A stretch of 64,000 nucleotides of DNA from Pusillimonas sp. T7-7. Its GTDB lineage: Bacteria; Pseudomonadota; Gammaproteobacteria; Burkholderiales; Burkholderiaceae_B. This document shows, in pieces, positions 47,374-57,091 of the stretch (the stretch's first letter is position 1; every line of letters starts with the position of its first letter). Below the pieces are notes generated by a model. It did no database searches. It saw nothing but the letters and a program-made list of their open reading frames with translations, and was not told the DNA's origin. The DNA is taken from assembly GCF_000209655.1 (NCBI RefSeq), contig NC_015458.1, positions 744,001-808,000 on the forward strand, written 5' to 3'. The position numbers and the translations under genes are program-made.

Positions 47374-48033
47374 ATGAATGATCGTCTGAAAGTTCTGGCT
47401 TGCGGCCTTGCCGGCGTATTGCTTGCCGGTTGCGCCGCCACCAAGCCCAGTCATTACTACACACTGATGGCCACGGCCCCGCAACAGCCTGCGACAGGCC
47501 AGGCAGCCGAATCGTCTGCATCAGCATCCAGGTATGCCATCAGTGTCGATACGGTTGAGCTGCCCGAGCAGGTCGACCGGCCGCAAATCGTGATTACCGA
47601 TCCGAAGTCCACGCAAGTCATGCCATTGGGCGACTCTCTTTGGGCGTCGCCTTTGTCGTATCAGCTTCAAAATGCTTTGTCCTACGAACTGTCGAGCCAG
47701 TTGGGCGTTCTGGACGTTTCGGCCACGGGCATTCCGGGTTCGTTACCCGTCTGGCGAGTACTGATGCAGGTACAGCGGTTTGAGTCCCTGTACAACGAAC
47801 GCGTGTTGCTGGATGCTACCTGGCGGCTCACACCGATAAACCAGGGCAAGAAGGCATCCATCATTTGCCGTGGCGCGGCCCAAGTTCAGGTGCAGCAGGG
47901 GGTGTCCGCCATGGTGGCGGGGCATCAACAAGCCTTGCATCAGCTTGCCGAGCTCATTGCACGTCAGATAGAAACCGGAAAAATTTCTGGGGCCGATACG
48001 CAGGTAAACCTAAAAGGTTGCACTTCTTCGTAG
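47374..48033 (+). CDS. pqiC: PqiC-type outer-membrane lipoprotein (ABC-transport auxiliary component)
   Basis: A 219-residue lipoprotein with lipobox LLAGC (Cys20) and the DUF330/PqiC body (SHYYTLMAT, VDTVELPEQVDRPQIV, ATWRLTPINQGKKASIICRG). It anchors the Pqi tube at the outer membrane. It begins 17 bases after pqiB. A GTTGCA site lies in its last codons, part of the putA control region. Confidence 0.93.
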   Translation: MNDRLKVLACGLAGVLLAGCAATKPSHYYTLMATAPQQPATGQAAESSASASRYAISVDTVELPEQVDRPQIVITDPKSTQVMPLGDSLWASPLSYQLQNALSYELSSQLGVLDVSATGIPGSLPVWRVLMQVQRFESLYNERVLLDATWRLTPINQGKKASIICRGAAQVQVQQGVSAMVAGHQQALHQLAELIARQIETGKISGADTQVNLKGCTSS

Positions 48034-48077
48034 TTTTTGCTTACTAGGGTTAACCTTGGTGCAAAAATAGGTGCAAC
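48017..48077. promoter_or_regulatory. Candidate PutA operators and putA promoter region
   Basis: GTTGCA at 48017-48022 and its reverse complement TGCAAC at 48072-48077, 55 bases apart, with a palindrome GGTTAACC at 48048-48055 between. GTTGCA is the known binding core of the E. coli PutA ribbon-helix-helix domain. Both sites are 75-135 bases before putA. Confidence 0.55.
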
Positions 48078-48150
48078 CTGTGTAGTATTCCACTCTTTCT
48101 CGCTGCGCGAGCCATTCTTGCGCGGGCATATGAAAATATGGAGGCTAGCT

Positions 48151-51100
48151 ATGGCAACAACCACACTAGGCGTCAAGGTTGACGACACACTGCGCGAGCG
48201 CCTGAAGGCCGCGGCAGCCAAGCTGGGTTGCACACCGCACTGGTTGCACAAACAAGCTATTCTTTCGTATGTCGACGCCATCGAACGGGGGCGTCTGCCC
48301 GACGAGATATCTTATCTGGGCGCAAGTGATGGCGATGGGGCCGGCTCCGAACCTCCTGTGCCCGCCGCGGCGACTCCCTTCCAGCAATTCGCCCACGACG
48401 TGCAGCCACAGTCGGTGCTGCGCGCGGCCATAACATCGGCCTATCGTCGCCCTGAAACCGAATGCGTGGCCATGATGCTGGACAAAGCGCGCTGCGCCCA
48501 GCCCAAGAATACCTACACGCTGGCCCGACGCCTGGTCGAAGCGCTGCGCGGCAAGCGCAAGAGTGGCGGGGTCGAGGGCTTGATCCAGGAGTTTTCCCTT
48601 TCCAGCCAGGAAGGCGTCGCCCTGATGTGTCTGGCCGAGGCGCTGCTGCGCATTCCCGACCGTGCAACACGCGATGCCCTGATACGCGACAAGATCAGCC
48701 ATGGCGACTGGCGCTCGCACATGGGCGAGTCTCCCTCTTTGTTCGTCAATGCCGCGACCTGGGGCCTGATGCTGACGGGCAAGCTCGTCGGCGTCAACAG
48801 CGAACAGTCGCTGTCCAAGGCACTGACGCGGCTTATCGGTAAAGGCGGTGAGCCCTTGATCCGCAAAGGCGTGAATATTGCCATGCGCATGATGGGCGAA
48901 CAGTTCGTGGCGGGGCAGACTATCTCGGCGGCCATAGCAAATGGGCGCAAGCACGAAGACAAGGGTTTCCGATATTCCTACGATATGCTGGGCGAGGCCG
49001 CCACCACCGCCGCCGATGCCGAACGCTATTATGTGTCTTATGTTCAAGCCATACACGCCATAGGGAAAGCGGCGCAGGGCAAGGGCATATATGAAGGCCC
49101 CGGCATCTCGATCAAACTGTCGGCACTGCATCCACGCTATAGCCGGGCGCAGCGTGATCGGGTCATGGCGGAGCTGCTGCCCAGGCTGACTGAACTGGCC
49201 ATGCTGGCACGGCAATACGATATAGGCTTGAATATCGATGCCGAAGAAGCCGACCGCCTGGAACTCTCGCTCGATTTGCTCGAGGCCTTGTGCTTTGACC
49301 CCAAGTTATCGGGCTGGAATGGCATCGGTTTTGTGGTTCAAGCCTATCAGAAACGGGCCCCTTTCGTCATAGACTATGTCATAGATTTGGCACGGCGCAG
49401 CGGCCACAGACTGATGCTGCGGCTGGTCAAGGGCGCGTACTGGGATACCGAAATCAAGCGTGCGCAAGTCGACGGCCTTGAAGGCTATCCCGTCTATACA
49501 CGCAAAGTTTACACCGACGTGTCTTACCTGGCTTGCGCGCGCAAGCTGCTGGGTGCGCCCGATGCGGTATACCCGCAGTTTGCCACGCATAATGTCCATA
49601 CGCTTTCGGCCGTCTACCATATGGCGGGCCAGAACTATTATCCCGGCCAGTACGAGTTCCAATGCCTGCATGGCATGGGCGAGCCCCTGTACGAACTGGT
49701 TACGGGGCCGGTGGCGCAAGACAAGCTGAATCGGCCATGCCGCATCTACGCGCCTGTGGGCACGCATGAAACCTTGCTGGCCTATCTGGTGCGCCGTCTG
49801 CTCGAAAACGGCGCCAACACCTCATTCGTGAATCAGATTGGCGACGAAGACATCTCTATCGATACCCTGATTGCAGATCCGGTCGCAAGCGCCGAGCGCA
49901 TACAGCCGCTGGGTGCGCCACACGAGCGCATACCCTTGCCCCGCGATTTATACCGGCAGGCCGATGGCCGTCCCAATTCAACCGGCTTCGACTTGAGCAA
50001 TGAACAACGCTTGAGTTCATTGGCGGCAGCGCTTCTGAATGGTGTAGGCCACACCTGGCGCGCCATGCCTCAGTTGGCCGAAGCCGACGTGGCCTGGAAT
50101 GACGCACGCGCCAAGCCGGTGCTCAATCCTGCTGATCGTCGCGACGTGGTGGGCTACGTAATGGAGGCCAATGAAGCAGAGGTGGCTCAAGCTGTGGCAG
50201 GCGCCGTGCATGCCGCGCCCATTTGGGCCGCCACGCCAGTGGCCGACCGAGCGCGCTGCCTGACCCGCGCAGCGCAGATTCTTGAAGACGAAATGCAGTC
50301 GCTATTGGGTTTGATTGTGCGTGAGGCGGGCAAGTCCTTGCCCAACGCCATTGCCGAGGTACGCGAGGCAGTCGACTTCCTACGCTATTATGCAGCCCAA
50401 ATAGAGCAGTCATTTTCCAATGATACGCACCGCCCGTTAGGGCCGGTGCTGTGCATCAGCCCATGGAACTTTCCCATGGCCATATTCACCGGGCAAGTCT
50501 CGGCGGCGTTGGCTGCGGGTAATCCTGTGTTGGCCAAGCCGGCCGAGCAGACCAATCTGATCGCGGCAGCGGCCGTGTCGGCCTTGCACCGGGCGGGTGT
50601 GCCTGCCGGGGCGGTCCAGCTTTTGCCAGGACAGGGCGAAACGGTGGGCGCCAGCCTGGTCGCCAGCCCCGACATACGGGGGATCATGTTCACAGGTTCG
50701 ACCGACGTTGCACAACTGATTTCACGCACGCTTGCCGAACGTCTGGACGATAGCGGCCATCCTATTCCCCTGGTTGCGGAAACAGGCGGGCAAAATGCCA
50801 TGATTGTCGATTCATCTGCTTTGTCCGAGCAAGTGGTGGTCGATGTCCTCTCTTCCGCTTTCGACTCGGCGGGCCAACGCTGCTCGGCCTTGCGCGTGCT
50901 GTGCCTGCAGGAAGATTGCGCCGACAGCATGCTGACCATGTTGCGCGGCGCCATGCAGGAACTTTGCGTGGGCCAGCCCGACGTGCTGTCTACGGATGTG
51001 GGGCCGGTGATCGACGCCGATGCGCGCAATATGATCCAGGCCCATATCAAGACCATGCGCGATGCGGGCCACCAAGTTGATCAGCTCGCCCTGGGCCAGG

Positions 51101-51966
51101 ACTGCGAGCCAGGCACGTTTGTGGCGCCGGCGCTGATAGAAATCAACGACATTTCACAGCTCAAGAAAGAAGTTTTTGGTCCGGTGCTGCATGTACTGCG
51201 CTATAAGCGCGACGGGCTCGATGCCCTGATCGATGCCATCAATGCCACGGGCTATGGGCTGACATTCGGCGTGCACACGCGACTGGATGAAACCGTGGCC
51301 AGGGTGACCGAGCGGATTCAGGCAGGCAATGTCTATGTCAACCGCAATATTGTTGGCGCGGTGGTGGGCGTGCAGCCTTTTGGCGGCCAGGGCCTGTCGG
51401 GTACCGGCCCCAAAGCGGGAGGCCCTTTGTATCTCAGGCGTTTGCTGTCGCGTTGTCCTGCCGGCTTGCCTGCATGGTGCCAGCCTGTTGAAGCGCACAA
51501 TACGCCTTTGGAACTGCCCGGCCCAACCGGCGAAAACAATATGTATTACACCCGGCCGCGCGGCACAGTGCTGTGCATTAGCGCAACAGCGACCGGAGCG
51601 CAAACTCAGTTCGATGCCTGCCTGCAAACCGGCAATCAGATGGCCTTGGTCGATAGCCCGTCCGGTCTTGCATTTTTCGAGCAGTGCAATAAGACGGGTC
51701 AGCATCATATACGGCTGCTTCCCTCTGACGATATCGCCCAAGCGGATTACGAGGCCGTACTGTTCGAAGGCGATAGCGATACCCTGCGTGAATTGAATGG
51801 CATTGTGGCAAGGCGCAGCGGCCCCATCGTATCGGTGCAGGGCTTGAGCAGCGACGAGCTGGCGGGTGGGGCAGGCTACAGGCTGGACCGCTTGCTGCAC
51901 GAGGTATCGGTCAGTGTGAATACAGCTGCGGCAGGCGGCAATGCCACGCTCATGATGGTGGGCTGA
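48151..51966 (+). CDS. putA: Trifunctional PutA: proline dehydrogenase, P5C dehydrogenase and repressor
   Basis: A 1271-residue enzyme oxidising proline to glutamate. Residues 1-47 are a ribbon-helix-helix DNA-binding domain (TTTLGVKVDDTLRERLKAAA). The FAD proline dehydrogenase follows (GISIKLSALHPRYSRAQ, RLVKGAYWDTEIK, FATHNVHT), then the aldehyde dehydrogenase (PWNFPMAIFTG, LVAETGGQNAMIVDSSA, catalytic Cys in SAGQRCSALRVL). The C-terminal domain is the type seen in long PutAs. ATG 48151 has GGAGG nine bases upstream; the frame is open earlier but without similarity. The DNA-binding domain and upstream GTTGCA sites imply autorepression. Confidence 0.97.
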   Translation: MATTTLGVKVDDTLRERLKAAAAKLGCTPHWLHKQAILSYVDAIERGRLPDEISYLGASDGDGAGSEPPVPAAATPFQQFAHDVQPQSVLRAAITSAYRRPETECVAMMLDKARCAQPKNTYTLARRLVEALRGKRKSGGVEGLIQEFSLSSQEGVALMCLAEALLRIPDRATRDALIRDKISHGDWRSHMGESPSLFVNAATWGLMLTGKLVGVNSEQSLSKALTRLIGKGGEPLIRKGVNIAMRMMGEQFVAGQTISAAIANGRKHEDKGFRYSYDMLGEAATTAADAERYYVSYVQAIHAIGKAAQGKGIYEGPGISIKLSALHPRYSRAQRDRVMAELLPRLTELAMLARQYDIGLNIDAEEADRLELSLDLLEALCFDPKLSGWNGIGFVVQAYQKRAPFVIDYVIDLARRSGHRLMLRLVKGAYWDTEIKRAQVDGLEGYPVYTRKVYTDVSYLACARKLLGAPDAVYPQFATHNVHTLSAVYHMAGQNYYPGQYEFQCLHGMGEPLYELVTGPVAQDKLNRPCRIYAPVGTHETLLAYLVRRLLENGANTSFVNQIGDEDISIDTLIADPVASAERIQPLGAPHERIPLPRDLYRQADGRPNSTGFDLSNEQRLSSLAAALLNGVGHTWRAMPQLAEADVAWNDARAKPVLNPADRRDVVGYVMEANEAEVAQAVAGAVHAAPIWAATPVADRARCLTRAAQILEDEMQSLLGLIVREAGKSLPNAIAEVREAVDFLRYYAAQIEQSFSNDTHRPLGPVLCISPWNFPMAIFTGQVSAALAAGNPVLAKPAEQTNLIAAAAVSALHRAGVPAGAVQLLPGQGETVGASLVASPDIRGIMFTGSTDVAQLISRTLAERLDDSGHPIPLVAETGGQNAMIVDSSALSEQVVVDVLSSAFDSAGQRCSALRVLCLQEDCADSMLTMLRGAMQELCVGQPDVLSTDVGPVIDADARNMIQAHIKTMRDAGHQVDQLALGQDCEPGTFVAPALIEINDISQLKKEVFGPVLHVLRYKRDGLDALIDAINATGYGLTFGVHTRLDETVARVTERIQAGNVYVNRNIVGAVVGVQPFGGQGLSGTGPKAGGPLYLRRLLSRCPAGLPAWCQPVEAHNTPLELPGPTGENNMYYTRPRGTVLCISATATGAQTQFDACLQTGNQMALVDSPSGLAFFEQCNKTGQHHIRLLPSDDIAQADYEAVLFEGDSDTLRELNGIVARRSGPIVSVQGLSSDELAGGAGYRLDRLLHEVSVSVNTAAAGGNATLMMVG

Positions 51967-52076
51967 CAAGATTGGTTTTTTAGGGTTGTGACCCATTACT
52001 GGTGGGTTATGCGTTTGGTTTAATTCGGGATGACTGGTTTCCGAGGCTAGCCATATTTCAAACAAAGGAGATAACA

Positions 52077-53234
52077 ATGTCCATCAAAGGATTCAAGCTT
52101 TTAGGCGCAACCGCCGCCGTCATGGCCGGTTTTGCGCTTATGCCGGCGCAGGCGGCCGATAATACGGTCGTCAAGCTGGGCTTTGCCGCCCCGCTCACAG
52201 GGCCTCAGTCGCATTACGGCGAAGACATGAAAAACGGTCTGACCCTGGCGCTTGAAGAAGCCAACAAACAAAACATAGAGCTTGATGGCAAACCGGCAAA
52301 ATTCGAATTGGTAACGCGTGATGACCAGGCCGATCCGCGCACCGCTGTGCAGGTTGCCCAGCAAATTGTCGACGAAGAAGTGCAAGGTGTACTGGGTCAC
52401 TTCAACTCGGGCACGACCATACCCGCATCGAGCGTCTATAACGATGCCGGCCTGCCGCAGATCGCCATGGCGACCTCGCCCGAATATACCCAGCAAGGCT
52501 ACGACACCACCTTCCGTATGATGACCAGCGACACGCAGCAGGGTGCGGCGGCAGGCGAGTTCATCGTGAAGGATCTTGGCGCCAAGAACATTGCACTGAT
52601 CGACGACCGTACCGCTTATGGCCAGGGTCTGGCAGACCAGGTGGCCAAGGCGGTCGAAGCCAATGGCGGCAAAGTGGTTGCCCGGGAATACACAACCGAT
52701 AAAGCCAACGACTTCACGGCCATCCTGACCAATATCAAGTCCAAAGAACCCGATGCCATCTTCTTTGGCGGCCTGGATGCACAGTCGGGCCCAATGCGTC
52801 GTCAAATGGTCACGCTGGGCATCAAGGCGCCCCTGGTATCGGGTGAAATGACACGTAGCGCAACCTTCCTGAAGCTGGCTGGCGATGCAGCCAATGGCAC
52901 CTATGCTTCGCTGGCGGGGGTGCCGCTCAAGCAAATGGCAGCCGGAGAAAAATTCGCAGCCGACTACAAAGCACGCTTCAAGGTTGATCCCGGCGTTTAT
53001 GCCCCTTACGCTTACGATGGCGCCTGGAACATGATCACCGCCATGAAGGAAGCCGGTTCAGCCGAACCTGAAAAATACCTGCCCAAGCTCGCCAGCTTGC
53101 AGCGCACCGGCGCGACCAGCGAGAACATTGCTTATGACAAAAATGGCGATCTGAAAGAGATCTCGGTCACCATCTATGAAGTCAAGAATGGCAAGTGGGA
53201 AATGGTCAAGACCATGGTCAGCAAGGCCAACTAA
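52077..53234 (+). CDS. livK: Branched-chain amino acid ABC transporter, periplasmic binding protein
   Basis: A 385-residue type I binding protein. The signal peptide ends at PAQA-ADN (about residue 26). VKLGFAAPLTGPQSHYGEDMKNG and VQGVLGHFNSGTTIPASSVYND, and DDRTAYGQGLADQV, are Leu/Ile/Val-binding family marks. ATG 52077 follows AAAGGAGAT. It is the first gene of a five-gene Liv operon. The ligand may be another amino acid. Confidence 0.94.
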   Translation: MSIKGFKLLGATAAVMAGFALMPAQAADNTVVKLGFAAPLTGPQSHYGEDMKNGLTLALEEANKQNIELDGKPAKFELVTRDDQADPRTAVQVAQQIVDEEVQGVLGHFNSGTTIPASSVYNDAGLPQIAMATSPEYTQQGYDTTFRMMTSDTQQGAAAGEFIVKDLGAKNIALIDDRTAYGQGLADQVAKAVEANGGKVVAREYTTDKANDFTAILTNIKSKEPDAIFFGGLDAQSGPMRRQMVTLGIKAPLVSGEMTRSATFLKLAGDAANGTYASLAGVPLKQMAAGEKFAADYKARFKVDPGVYAPYAYDGAWNMITAMKEAGSAEPEKYLPKLASLQRTGATSENIAYDKNGDLKEISVTIYEVKNGKWEMVKTMVSKAN

Positions 53235-53250
53235 TCAGTGCATGTTTAAG

Positions 53251-53278
53251 GCCTCGGCCGCCTGCGTGTGGCCGAGGC
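53251..53278 (+). repeat. Stable hairpin between livK and livH
   Basis: GCCTCGGCC, 10-base loop, GGCCGAGGC, with no T-run. Such hairpins after binding-protein genes commonly protect the upstream message and keep the binding protein in excess over the permease. Confidence 0.6.
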
Positions 53279-53351
53279 TAGTGCCTGATCCGGGTCTTGG
53301 CCCCGACAATAGGGCGGGCGTCAGTACCGCCTTCTACCTGCGAGTCAAAGC

Positions 53352-54284
53352 ATGGATATCCTTATACAACAGCTGATCAACGGCATTACCGTGGGCAGCG
53401 TATACGCTCTGGTCGCCCTTGGCTACACCATGGTTTATGGAATCATAGGCCTGATCAATTTTGCCCACGGCGACGTCGTCATGGTGGGCGCCATGGTGGC
53501 CACCACATTGGTTGCCGCATTTTTAGGCGCAGACCCAGGCAGTACCTCGGCATGGCTGGCCGTGACGGGGGCCTTGCTGCTGGCCATTCCGCTGTGCATG
53601 GCGCTGGGTTGGATAGCCGAACGCTTTGCCTATCGCCCTTTGCGCCGCGCGCCGCGTCTGGCTGCGCTGATTACCGCAATTGGCGTGTCGATCATTATTC
53701 AAAACGTTGCCATGATGGTGTGGGGCCGCAATTACCTGAGTTTCCCGCACATCATCGAACCGAATATTTTCCAGTTGGGCGGTGCACGCATCAGCCTGCT
53801 GCAAATCATCATTATCTTATCGGCGACAGCCATTATGGCCGGCCTGTTGCTGGTGGTGCATCGCACCCGTCTGGGTACCGCCATGCGCGCTACCGCACAA
53901 AATCGCGAAGTGGCCGGATTGATGGGCGTCAATATCAACACCGTCATTTCAGCCGCTTTCCTGATTGGTTCGGCGCTGGCGGCCGTGGCCGGCGTCATGG
54001 TCACCACCTATTATGGGGTGGCCCAATACACCATGGGCTTCATGTTGGGCTTGAAAGCCTTTACGGCTGCGGTGCTGGGCGGCATTGGCAATTTGGGCGG
54101 CGCCATGCTGGGCGGCCTGTTGCTGGGTATCATCGAGTCGCTGGGCGCCGGCTATATTGGCGACCTGACCAATGGCGTGTTCGGCAGCAATTACCAGGAT
54201 GTTTTCTCTTTCATCGTACTGATACTGGTGCTGGTATTCCGGCCATCGGGCCTGTTGGGTGAACGAGTCGGAGACCGCGCATGA
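53352..54284 (+). CDS. livH: Branched-chain amino acid ABC permease LivH
   Basis: A 310-residue inner-membrane permease with about eight helices. It opens DILIQQLINGITVGSVYALVALGYTMVYGIIGLINFAHGD and has the ATPase-contact region RATAQNREVAGLMGVNINTVIS. Its last bases overlap livM (ATGA). Confidence 0.96.
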   Translation: MDILIQQLINGITVGSVYALVALGYTMVYGIIGLINFAHGDVVMVGAMVATTLVAAFLGADPGSTSAWLAVTGALLLAIPLCMALGWIAERFAYRPLRRAPRLAALITAIGVSIIIQNVAMMVWGRNYLSFPHIIEPNIFQLGGARISLLQIIIILSATAIMAGLLLVVHRTRLGTAMRATAQNREVAGLMGVNINTVISAAFLIGSALAAVAGVMVTTYYGVAQYTMGFMLGLKAFTAAVLGGIGNLGGAMLGGLLLGIIESLGAGYIGDLTNGVFGSNYQDVFSFIVLILVLVFRPSGLLGERVGDRA

Positions 54285-55369
54285 ACCATAGCACTACTAC
54301 GCGCGCGGGGATTTCCCCTAAAGTCTGGCTGGGCATCGCACTATGCGGTGTGGTGCTGGCCATACTGCCATTCGTTTTGGGCATGGCTGGGCAAAGCTGG
54401 GTGCGCACCATGAACTTTGCCTTGCTGTATGTCATGCTGGCCCTGGGTTTGAATATTGTTGTGGGTTTTGCTGGTCTGCTCGATCTTGGCTACATCGCCT
54501 TTTACGCCGTAGGCGCCTATGTATGGGCCTTACTGGCTTCGCCGCATTTTGGTCTGCATCTGCCGTTCTGGATCGTGCTGCCGGCGGGGGTGGTGCTGGC
54601 GGCGTTTTTCGGGGCTATGCTGGGCGCCCCCACGCTTAAGCTGCGGGGCGATTACCTGGCCATTGTCACCCTGGGTTTTGGTGAAATCGTCCGTATTTTC
54701 ATGAACAACCTTGATGCGCCGGTCAATATCACCAATGGCCCGCAGGGCATCAACCGGATCGATACCTTTGCCATAGGCGAGTTCGCCTTTGGCCGCTCGC
54801 AATCCTTGCTGGGTTTTCGCATTACCGGGCCCGAGAAATATTATTACCTGCTGCTGTTCTTGACCATCGTCATCGTGATCATTTGCGCACGCCTGCAGAA
54901 CTCCCGCATAGGCCGCGCCTGGGAGGCCGTGCGTGAAGACGAGGTTGCCGCCAAAGCCATGGGGATCAATACGCGCAACATCAAGTTGCTGGCGTTTTCC
55001 ATGGGAGCCAGTTTTGGCGGCGTGGCGGGCGCCATGTTTGCTTCGATGCAGGGTTTTGTCAGTCCCGAAAGCTTCAGCCTGACCGAGTCCATTATGGTGT
55101 TATGCATGGTAGTGCTGGGTGGCATGGGCAATATTCCCGGCGTCATATTGGGTGCGATCCTGCTGTCTGTCTTCCCCGAGCTTTTGCGGGCCGTGGTCGT
55201 GCCGCTGCAGCAAACCCTCTTTGGCGATGTCATTCTTGACCCCGATGGCATACGTATGCTGCTCTTTGGATTTGCCCTGGTGTTGGTCATGATCTTTCGT
55301 CCGGCCGGGCTGTGGCCGTCTGCAGTGCGGCGCCGCGAGCTTTCCACTAACAAGGAGGGTCAGGCATGA
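54281..55369 (+). CDS. livM: Branched-chain amino acid ABC permease LivM
   Basis: A 362-residue permease with about ten helices. NFALLYVMLALGLNIVVGFAGLLDLGYIAFYAVGAY is the LivM core and AWEAVREDEVAAKAMGINTRNIK the ATPase-coupling loop. Overlaps both neighbours by four bases. Confidence 0.96.
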   Translation: MNHSTTTRAGISPKVWLGIALCGVVLAILPFVLGMAGQSWVRTMNFALLYVMLALGLNIVVGFAGLLDLGYIAFYAVGAYVWALLASPHFGLHLPFWIVLPAGVVLAAFFGAMLGAPTLKLRGDYLAIVTLGFGEIVRIFMNNLDAPVNITNGPQGINRIDTFAIGEFAFGRSQSLLGFRITGPEKYYYLLLFLTIVIVIICARLQNSRIGRAWEAVREDEVAAKAMGINTRNIKLLAFSMGASFGGVAGAMFASMQGFVSPESFSLTESIMVLCMVVLGGMGNIPGVILGAILLSVFPELLRAVVVPLQQTLFGDVILDPDGIRMLLFGFALVLVMIFRPAGLWPSAVRRRELSTNKEGQA

Positions 55370-56196
55370 TTACCGCCAGTGTCAATCCCAACGCCAGCTC
55401 CATGCCCGAGCTATTGCTGGTGGCCAGCAAGCTCAGCAAGCGCTTTGGCGGCTTGCAGGCTTTGTCCGATGTCAGCTTTTCCATTTGCAAAGGCGACATC
55501 TACGGGCTGATCGGCCCCAATGGTGCGGGCAAGACGACATTGTTCAATGTGCTGACCAGCCTGTATGTGCCTGAATCGGGTAGCTGCAACTTCATGGGCC
55601 ATCAGCTTACGCGGCTCAAGCCGCATGAAATTGCCATTGCGGGCCTGGCACGCACCTTTCAGAACATACGCCTGTTCGGCGCCTTGAGCGCCATCGAAAA
55701 CGTCATGATAGGCCGGCATATCCGTACCCGGGCCGGCGTGTTCGGCGCCATTACCCGCAACCAGGCTACGCGTGCCGAAGAGGCTGCCATAGAGCAGCGC
55801 GCCCAGGAACTGCTTGACTATGTAGGCATCGGCGACCGGGCCAACCACCTTGCCAGCGCCTTGCCTTACGGCGATCAGCGAAGGCTTGAAATAGCGCGGG
55901 CCCTGGCAACCGAGCCGGCATTGCTGGCGCTGGATGAGCCGGCGGCCGGGATGAACGCATCGGAAACTATGGTGCTGCGCCGACTGATTGAAAAAATACG
56001 CGACGATGGTGTAACCGTGCTGCTCATCGAGCACGACATGAAACTGGTCATGGGCTTGTGCAACCGGGTACTGGTGCTGGAATACGGCAAAGTGCTGGCC
56101 GAAGGCAAGCCCGCCGAGGTGCAGCGCAATCCCAAGGTCATCGAGGCCTATCTGGGCGCCGGCGCCGCAACCGATCTTAGCAAGGATGCCCCATGA
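55366..56196 (+). CDS. livG: Branched-chain amino acid ABC ATPase LivG
   Basis: A 276-residue ATPase. Walker A GPNGAGKTT, LivG insert LARTFQNIRLFGALSAIENVMIGRH, Walker B LLALDEPAAGMN and H-loop IEHDMKLVM. The signature is diverged (LPYGDQRRLEIARAL), as is normal for LivG. Four-base overlaps on both sides. Confidence 0.97.
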   Translation: MITASVNPNASSMPELLLVASKLSKRFGGLQALSDVSFSICKGDIYGLIGPNGAGKTTLFNVLTSLYVPESGSCNFMGHQLTRLKPHEIAIAGLARTFQNIRLFGALSAIENVMIGRHIRTRAGVFGAITRNQATRAEEAAIEQRAQELLDYVGIGDRANHLASALPYGDQRRLEIARALATEPALLALDEPAAGMNASETMVLRRLIEKIRDDGVTVLLIEHDMKLVMGLCNRVLVLEYGKVLAEGKPAEVQRNPKVIEAYLGAGAATDLSKDAP

Positions 56197-56927
56197 GCCA
56201 GTCAGAGACTTTATTGGAAATCAGCCAGCTTGAAGTGGCTTATGGCGGCATTCGTGCCGTGCGCGGCATGGACCTTACGGTACAGCGCGGCGAACTGGTC
56301 TGCCTGATAGGCGCCAATGGCGCTGGCAAGAGCACGACGCTTCGCGCCATCTGCGGACTGGCGCCTATTGCGGCCGGAAACATTACTTACGATGGCAAGT
56401 CCATTGCAGGCACGCCATCTTACACGCTGGTGCGCCAGGGTCTGGTTATGGTGCCTGAAGGGCGGGGTATTTTTGGCCAGCTCACCATAGAAGAAAACCT
56501 GGCCATGGGCGGCTACAGCCGTAAAGACCAAAACCAGGTGCGTAAAGATATTGAGCATGTCTTCGAGCTCTTTCCCCGCTTGCAGGAACGCCGCAGTCAG
56601 TCGGCGGGTACCTTGTCAGGCGGTGAGCAGCAAATGCTGGCCATGGGTCGTGCCATGATCTCTCGACCACGACTGCTCCTGCTCGACGAGCCCTCCATGG
56701 GGCTGGCGCCGCTCATGGTAGAAAAAATCTTCGAAGTGGTTCGAACCATTGCGGCCGAGGGCGTCACCATTTTGCTCATCGAGCAAAACGCCAAACTGGC
56801 GCTGGAAGTCAGCCAGCGTGCTTATGTAATGGAGTCCGGCCAGATCATATTGCATGGAGCGTCCGATCAGTTGCTGGACAATCCCAAAATTCGCGCTGCG
56901 TATCTGGGTGAGGAAGAGACCGCCTGA
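56193..56927 (+). CDS. livF: Branched-chain amino acid ABC ATPase LivF
   Basis: A 244-residue ATPase. Walker A GANGAGKSTT, VPEGRGIFGQLTIEENL, signature LSGGEQQML, Walker B LLLDEPSMGLAP and H-loop IEQNAKLAL, where Gln-Asn replaces the usual His as is typical for LivF. Last gene of the Liv operon; a hairpin lies 80 bases downstream. Confidence 0.97.
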   Translation: MSQSETLLEISQLEVAYGGIRAVRGMDLTVQRGELVCLIGANGAGKSTTLRAICGLAPIAAGNITYDGKSIAGTPSYTLVRQGLVMVPEGRGIFGQLTIEENLAMGGYSRKDQNQVRKDIEHVFELFPRLQERRSQSAGTLSGGEQQMLAMGRAMISRPRLLLLDEPSMGLAPLMVEKIFEVVRTIAAEGVTILLIEQNAKLALEVSQRAYVMESGQIILHGASDQLLDNPKIRAAYLGEEETA

Positions 56928-57006
56928 ACAGCCGCGGCTAGTTTTTGTACAAGCTAATTCAAGTTGGCATGTACTGCGGCTTTCGGGGAATTGTGACTAG
57001 TAAGAA

Positions 57007-57043
57007 AAACGACTTATACACAGAAAATGTGGATAAGTCGTTT
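57007..57043 (-). terminator. Terminator-like hairpin containing an inverted DnaA-box pair
   Basis: A 16-bp stem (15 pairs) with a five-base loop (GAAAA) between the convergent livF and dut genes. On the minus strand it is followed by TTTTTCTTA, so it probably terminates the dut transcript. Inside it TTATACACA (57014-57022) and, on the minus strand, TTATCCACA (57028-57036) both fit the DnaA-box consensus TTATNCACA. Confidence 0.75.
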
Positions 57044-57091
57044 GGCTGATAGGACGCCTGGCTGTTCGGCCCAGGCCAAGACGGAACAGCT

